64,000 bases of DNA from an uncultured Microbacterium sp. (GTDB lineage: Bacteria; Actinomycetota; Actinomycetes; Actinomycetales; Microbacteriaceae), in assembly GCF_947489255.1 (NCBI RefSeq), contig NZ_CANLCY010000002.1:248001-312000 (forward strand), given 5' to 3'. A program made the translations under genes and the position numbers. The notes beneath the pieces were generated by a model. That model saw only the letters and a program-made list of their open reading frames with translations, did not search any database and had not been told where the DNA came from. This document shows, one piece after another, positions 63,892 through 64,000 of the stretch. Position 1 is the stretch's first letter. Each line of letters begins with the position of its first letter.

Positions 63892-64000
63892 CCGATCTCA
63901 CCCGCCTCACCGCCGCCGACCTGGCCGCCAAGCTCGCCTCGTCCGAGGTGTCGAGCGTCGAGGCGACCCAGGCGCACCTCGATCGCATCGCCGCCGTCGA
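63888..64000 (+). CDS. gatA: Asp/Glu-tRNA amidotransferase subunit GatA, N-terminal part
   Basis: First 37 codons of the amidase subunit of GatCAB, cut by the right edge. The visible sequence TDLTRLTAADLAAKLASSEV followed by SSVEATQAHLDRIAAV matches the amidase N-terminus. GTG at 63888 overlaps the gatC stop. Catalytic residues are outside the window. Confidence 0.9.
   Translation, partial: MTDLTRLTAADLAAKLASSEVSSVEATQAHLDRIAAV

Overview
The window is about 70% GC and carries a conserved actinobacterial housekeeping chromosome segment. Gene order (murA-plsC-gpsA-ddl, DUF3515-thiL, rsmD-recG-coaD-YceD-rpmF-rnc-mutM, smc-ftsY, ffh-rpsP-khpA-rimM-trmD, rplS-lepB-rnhB-DUF2469-YraN-yifB-dprA-xerC, rpsB-tsf-pyrH-frr-cdsA, glgB-glgE-glgX, mnmA-ligA, gatC-gatA), DUF2469, the MSMEG_6728-type protein and the GlgE pathway point to Actinobacteria. 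Style and gene neighbourhoods fit Microbacteriaceae, most likely Microbacterium; this is inferred from family recognition, not a search. I see no prophage, insertion sequence, CRISPR array, rRNA or intact tRNA gene.

Layout. 1-3.1 kb: peptidoglycan precursor and phospholipid precursor genes in a tight plus-strand run. 3.3-10.9 kb: thiamine kinase, ribosomal RNA methylation, recombination helicase, CoA synthesis, the YceD-L32 pair, RNase III and a DNA repair glycosylase. 10.9-12.7 kb: a minus-strand acetyltransferase and a small unfamiliar transcription unit made of a consensus promoter, a 37-codon ORF, four tandem stem-loops, a 95-codon ORF and a terminator hairpin. 12.8-23.8 kb: SMC and the two protein-targeting GTPases FtsY and Ffh, separated by a phosphate transporter, the lipoate genes lipB-lipA and a TetR regulator with a palindromic operator candidate. 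23.9-38.4 kb: secreted and membrane proteins, ribosomal proteins and their maturation factors, signal peptidase, RNase HII, DNA-processing proteins and XerC. 38.7-43.7 kb: the rpsB-tsf-pyrH-frr-cdsA block with a DivIVA-like protein. 43.7-49.5 kb: cell-wall lytic domain protein, small zinc-site protein, hydrolase, AI-2E family exporter, a 601-residue membrane protein and a thioredoxin-fold protein. 49.6-56 kb: glycogen metabolism on the minus strand. 56-64 kb: cysteine desulfurase-MnmA tRNA thiolation pair, DNA ligase, a lipoprotein, an acyl-CoA synthetase and the start of the gatCAB operon.

How genes are expressed. Over twenty genes carry a TANNNT-type -10 hexamer (a few start with C) ending 6-10 bases before the start codon, most at exactly 6, which predicts transcription starting on the start codon (leaderless mRNA). 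The ribosomal protein genes instead have long, structured 5' leaders with Shine-Dalgarno sites. I used this contrast to choose several starts. The best candidates for something undescribed are the small leader-ORF/hairpin unit at 12.06-12.69 kb, completely overlapping divergent -10 boxes between glgX and the cysteine desulfurase gene, the excess of the heptamer GGATGCC/GGCATCC, and the 101-base gpsA/ddl overlap. Most of the window is ordinary core genome.
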